Shown here one piece after another: positions 61,277 to 64,000 of a stretch of DNA of 64,000 bases. The position numbers and the translations under genes were made by a program. The notes below the pieces were generated by a model. The model was not told the origin of the DNA and did not search any database. It worked only from the letters and a program-made list of their open reading frames with translations. How positions within the stretch are numbered: the stretch's first letter is position 1; each line of letters begins with the position of its first letter. Origin of the DNA: Synergistaceae bacterium DZ-S4 (GTDB taxonomy: Bacteria > Synergistota > Synergistia > Synergistales > Synergistaceae); contig JAPCWD010000004.1 of assembly GCA_025943965.1 (NCBI GenBank), positions 1 to 64,000 of the forward strand, in the 5' to 3' direction.

Positions 61277-61358
61277 GTTTGACTACTGTTTGACAATTGT
61301 TTGACTATAGTTTGACCGCTTTTACAACTGCTCGCCAACTGCTCGCCAATCGCTTGCC
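61277..61358. repeat. 11-bp period heptamer array (GTTTGAC and GCTCGCC units)
   Basis: GTTTGAC starts at 61277, 61288, 61299 and 61310. GCTCGCC, GCTCGCC and GCTTGCC start at 61330, 61341 and 61352. Both runs have an exact 11-bp step. Confidence 0.85.
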
Positions 61359-61381
61359 GCGGGCAGATCCCCGCCCGCTTC

Positions 61382-62413
61382 TCATATTGATGCCATTATT
61401 CTCGGAAGCGCGAGCTTCAGGACCTCGATCCCCTTCAGGTATTCAGAGACGGGGATCTGTTCATTGGAACTGTGGTCGTATATTGAGTTGCCGGGACCGT
61501 ATGCTCCCATGTGGCAGCCCCAGGGGGAAAGCACATTGAAATCGCATGTTCCCTGCTTGGCCAGCACTCTCGGTGTGCCGCCGCAGTCACGTATAGCATT
61601 CCTGAAGGCCCTTATTACGGGATCAGATTTGTGGACGCCGTAGGGAGGCACATACTCTATTATTTCTGATCTGACCCCAAATGCAGCTGAGGTCTCTCTT
61701 ATCATGAGTTCGAGCTCTTCCTGATCGGCCCCCAGGGGAGTTCTGAGATCCATGGTTATGCTGGCGCTTCTTTTGCCGGCTTCATGTCCTTCCATTTCCA
61801 TTATCGCGACAGAGTAACCTTTACCCATGTTTCTGGTTATGTCTATGATGGAAGATGCAGCCATGACTGAATCAGTAATGGGACCGGGACTTCCTGACCT
61901 GTGCGCTCCGTCGTCCTCGCCCTTTATGTCAAAGAGTATCCTGCCCCTATAGGAGATCGCAACGCCGTCGCTCCCTGTCGGCTCACCTATTACGCATGCT
62001 TCGGGGGAGTGAAGGGGCATACGGAACCTTGCTCCCTTTGAATCGATCTCTTCTCCTACCGCTGCAACAAAGGTGATCCTCCATCCCTCCGGCACGGGGA
62101 CGGCGCCACCCGCCACGGCCATTGCGCAGCAGGGGCCCTTTGCGTCAACGCTTCCGCGTCCCCGGATGACCTCGTCGCTTATCATGACCTCAGGCCCTCC
62201 CGGCACTGTATCGATGTGGCTCAGCAGGACAAGCTCCTTATCCCCTGTTCCCCGCTCTGCGACAACACTGCCCGCTCCGTCAAGGTGCGAGCCGCTCCAT
62301 CCAAAGCGAGGGAGCCTGTCTGCGAGCATCCTTGCAGCATCAGCCTCATGCCTGGTCGGACTGGGGACAGCTACAAGGTCTGCCAGGAGCCTGGCTGATT
62401 CGGGAAGACCCAT
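61382..62413 (-). CDS. lysK: [LysW]-lysine/ornithine hydrolase (LysK-type M20 peptidase)
   Basis: This M20 metallopeptidase releases lysine or ornithine from the LysW carrier protein at the end of the amino-adipate/LysW pathway. Zinc ligands are in LLSHIDTVPGG (His, Asp), RGRGSVDAKGPC (Asp) and AAVGEEIDSKG (Glu), and YDHSSNEQIP (His) near the end. GRGSVDAKGP is typical of LysK rather than ArgE. ATG 62413 is one base from the lysJ stop, with GGAGGG upstream, so it is coupled. It is the last gene of a lysZ-lysJ-lysK run. An N-acetylornithine deacetylase is the alternative. Confidence 0.85.
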   Translation of the reverse strand: MGLPESARLLADLVAVPSPTRHEADAARMLADRLPRFGWSGSHLDGAGSVVAERGTGDKELVLLSHIDTVPGGPEVMISDEVIRGRGSVDAKGPCCAMAVAGGAVPVPEGWRITFVAAVGEEIDSKGARFRMPLHSPEACVIGEPTGSDGVAISYRGRILFDIKGEDDGAHRSGSPGPITDSVMAASSIIDITRNMGKGYSVAIMEMEGHEAGKRSASITMDLRTPLGADQEELELMIRETSAAFGVRSEIIEYVPPYGVHKSDPVIRAFRNAIRDCGGTPRVLAKQGTCDFNVLSPWGCHMGAYGPGNSIYDHSSNEQIPVSEYLKGIEVLKLALPRIMASI

Positions 62414-62414
62414 A

Positions 62415-63545
62415 TCAGAAACCCTCCAGCGTCCTTGCCAGTATAAGTGCCGCGTCTCCAAAGTCCTTTTCCTCTGCTGCAAATGAGGGCAGAAACCTTA
62501 AAGTCCGGGGTCCTGCTGTAAGGGAAAGAAGACCGTTCTCCTGCAGTGCTTTGACCACACCCACGGATGGAATGTCCAATTCTATCCCGTTAAGCAGTCC
62601 CATACCGCGGACATCTTTTATGTGGCTGCTTCCTATGGCAGATATTAGGGATCTGAAAAACTCACCTGATCTCGCAGCTTTCTCAGGAAGGTCACTGTGC
62701 ATCACCATTGAAAGGACAGCCAGAGAAACTGTCGCGGTCAGCTCGTTCCCTCCGTATGTGGAGCCATGGCTGTGAGGGATAAAGTCTCCGAGCTCTTTTT
62801 TCCACACCAGAGCCCCGGCAGGCATCCCGCCTGCAAGGCCCTTTGCCAGGCAGACCATGTCTGGAGCCAGCCCTGTAAGGCTGCTTGCAAGAGCAGCGCC
62901 GCATCTTCCGAGGCCGCTCTGTATCTCATCGGATACGAGGAGAACAGAGTGTTTTCTGCACGCTTCGGTAATTTTATTTCCTCTTTCTGCAGGAAGGGCA
63001 AAGACCCCTCCCTCGCCCTGTACCGGTTCTATAAAGACAGCTGCCGTATCATCGTCGATATTTTCAGCGAGGTCTTCCATTGAAAAATGTTCCGCCTTTC
63101 CTATCAGCGGAATGAAAGGTTCCCTGTATTTGGGGTTGAAAGTTATCGAGAGAGCTCCGCAAGTACGTCCGTGGAATCCTCTTCTGCATGCGAGTATACG
63201 ACCGCGTCCCTTCCTCAGTGTCAGAACAAGTTTGAGCGCGGCTTCGATGGCTTCCGTACCGCTGTTGCAGAGGAAGACCCTTCCCTCTCCAAGCATCAGG
63301 CCAAGTTTATCAGCGAGCTTTTCACGGACAGGTGATTCAAATCCGGCTCCGCTCGTCCATATTCCCTTTGATGCATTTTCAAGGGCTTCGATCAGCAGCT
63401 GATGGGAGTGGCCGAAGAGGGAAGCCCCATGTCCGTTAAAAAAGTCGAGGTACTCCCTCCCGGCCGTATCAAAGACACGACTTCCTCTGCCGTGGGTCAG
63501 GGCGATCCCCCTTCCGCCGTAAAGGGCGCTTAGAGAGTCAGACAT
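62415..63545 (-). CDS. lysJ: [LysW]-aminoadipate/glutamate semialdehyde transaminase (LysJ/ArgD type)
   Basis: This class III PLP aminotransferase has 376 residues: VFLCNSGTEAIEAALKL, LLVSDEIQSGLGRCG, and the Schiff-base Lys in VCLAKGLAGGMPAGAL. It would form the amino group of lysine or ornithine while the intermediate is bound to LysW. It overlaps the kinase gene by 16 bases and ends one base before lysK, so all three are cotranslated. Acetylornithine aminotransferase is the alternative; the LysK-like neighbour favours the LysW route. Confidence 0.85.
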   Translation of the reverse strand: MSDSLSALYGGRGIALTHGRGSRVFDTAGREYLDFFNGHGASLFGHSHQLLIEALENASKGIWTSGAGFESPVREKLADKLGLMLGEGRVFLCNSGTEAIEAALKLVLTLRKGRGRILACRRGFHGRTCGALSITFNPKYREPFIPLIGKAEHFSMEDLAENIDDDTAAVFIEPVQGEGGVFALPAERGNKITEACRKHSVLLVSDEIQSGLGRCGAALASSLTGLAPDMVCLAKGLAGGMPAGALVWKKELGDFIPHSHGSTYGGNELTATVSLAVLSMVMHSDLPEKAARSGEFFRSLISAIGSSHIKDVRGMGLLNGIELDIPSVGVVKALQENGLLSLTAGPRTLRFLPSFAAEEKDFGDAALILARTLEGF

Positions 63546-64000
63546 GTTCCGTTCCCCTCTTCCGCGTTTTTCAAAGGCAGTGAGACTCTTCCGTCCGCAA
63601 GGTATATCGAAGGGACCCCGAGGTCAAAGGCCTCACGGCATGCCAGAAGCTTTCTCTTCATATTGCCGGCCGCATATTCTTCGAGTTTTTCCCAGGAACC
63701 CTCAGATGTACGGGTCCTTATGAGGGAATCCGGATCATTCACGTCCTTCATCAATCCGGGAACATTGGAGAGGATCACAAGGGTGTCGGCTCGGACCGAA
63801 CCGGCCACAGAAGCGGCAAGACGGTCGCCGTCAATGTTAAGCGAAAGTTTTGATGTGGTGTCAAGGCCCAGGGGAGGCAGGATAGGGATCCGGCCCTTTT
63901 CAGTCACGGCTAGTATCTTTTCCGAAGAGACGCCTGATATCGTCCCGCTGTAATTGCCCCGCAGAATACGGGTCCTCCCGCCGGAATATTCCCTGAGGAT
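63530..64000 (-). CDS. lysZ: [LysW]-aminoadipate/glutamate kinase, C-terminal part (window edge)
   Basis: The frame is open to the right edge, so the N-terminus and start lie outside. The visible 156 residues match the C-terminal half of the amino-acid kinase fold in LysZ/ArgB: RGNYSGTISG, PILPPLGLDTTSKLSLNID, SNVPGLMKD and GNMKRKLLACREAFDLGV. It phosphorylates the gamma- or delta-carboxyl of the LysW-bound amino acid. A GTG at 63907 is internal, not the start. It overlaps lysJ by 16 bases. N-acetylglutamate kinase is the alternative. Confidence 0.82.
   Translation of the reverse strand: MLREYSGGRTRILRGNYSGTISGVSSEKILAVTEKGRIPILPPLGLDTTSKLSLNIDGDRLAASVAGSVRADTLVILSNVPGLMKDVNDPDSLIRTRTSEGSWEKLEEYAAGNMKRKLLACREAFDLGVPSIYLADGRVSLPLKNAEEGNGTCLTL

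Larger units (their letters stand above)
60989..61381. other. Repeat-filled intergenic region between transaldolase and lysK
   Basis: No gene is supported. It holds two 11-bp heptamer arrays, one reversed (61033-61108) and one forward (61277-61358), a GCGGCGCGAAGATGCCGC hairpin (61013-61030), and a CCGTCGTCCCCGATC... element near 61130-61250. The convergent ends of the transaldolase and lysK genes flank it. Confidence 0.6.

Overview
The window reads as the chromosome of a diderm, strictly anaerobic, amino-acid-fermenting bacterium, most likely a member of the Synergistota (Synergistaceae). This is inferred from gene content, not from a search: a FadL/OmpP1 outer-membrane protein with a signal peptide, a single-chain pyruvate:ferredoxin oxidoreductase beside a biotin-dependent carboxyltransferase, threonine, serine and proline catabolic genes, a DUF3798 binding-protein ABC operon, a YeiH exporter, and a LysW-type lysine/arginine cluster (lysZ-lysJ-lysK). 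No phage, transposase, CRISPR or plasmid genes were seen.

Layout. 0-2.6 kb: a truncated membrane GGDEF gene and an Xaa-Pro peptidase. 2.7-8.1 kb: ABC uptake operon. 8.1-10.4 kb: solo trpB with a trp leader-peptide attenuator upstream and a tandem palindromic repeat at its 3' end. 10.5-19.4 kb: AspT/YidE-like carrier, a pilin-like protein with a carbohydrate-binding-like tail, kbl-tdh, a ferredoxin-type protein, a PTS_EIIC_2 membrane protein and a single-chain serine dehydratase. 19.4-23.7 kb: PQ-loop-like protein, unknown protein and YeiH, divergent from an Rrf2 regulator and FadL. 23.9-26.9 kb: PEP carboxykinase and an aminotransferase. 27.5-29.4 kb: a Na+/solute symporter preceded by a 31-residue membrane mini-protein and a tyrosine-rich leader peptide with a terminator. 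29.9-37.5 kb: CofE-like ligase with a coupled thioesterase, nitroreductase, three MATE exporters, MarR and a VOC protein. 38.3 kb: tRNA-Asn. 38.5-47 kb: hydantoinase-type amidohydrolase, SsnA, RidA, another amidohydrolase and a two-gene molybdenum hydroxylase, resembling purine/N-heterocycle degradation. 47-54.6 kb: iminopeptidase-like hydrolase, HAD phosphatase, MscS channel, proline racemase, RpiR regulator and ornithine-cyclodeaminase-like enzyme. 55-61 kb: PFOR, carboxyltransferase and transaldolase. 61.4-64 kb: lysK, lysJ and lysZ, the last cut by the window edge.

The gene set fits amino-acid and peptide use: peptidases release amino acids, carriers import them, and serine, threonine and proline are funnelled to pyruvate, acetyl-CoA and glycine. 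PFOR, the carboxyltransferase and PEP carboxykinase connect pyruvate, oxaloacetate and PEP.

Two features stand out. First, amino-acid-sensing transcription attenuation appears at two loci: a Trp-Trp leader before trpB, and a leader with five Tyr codons before a symporter, which suggests the symporter is a tyrosine (aromatic) transporter. Second, the intergenic regions are a mosaic of at least four repeat families: about 125-bp palindromes whose arms co-vary and which often start at stop codons, 25-26-bp hairpin units, heptamer arrays with an 11-bp period, and a 22-bp array that ends a truncated GGDEF gene.
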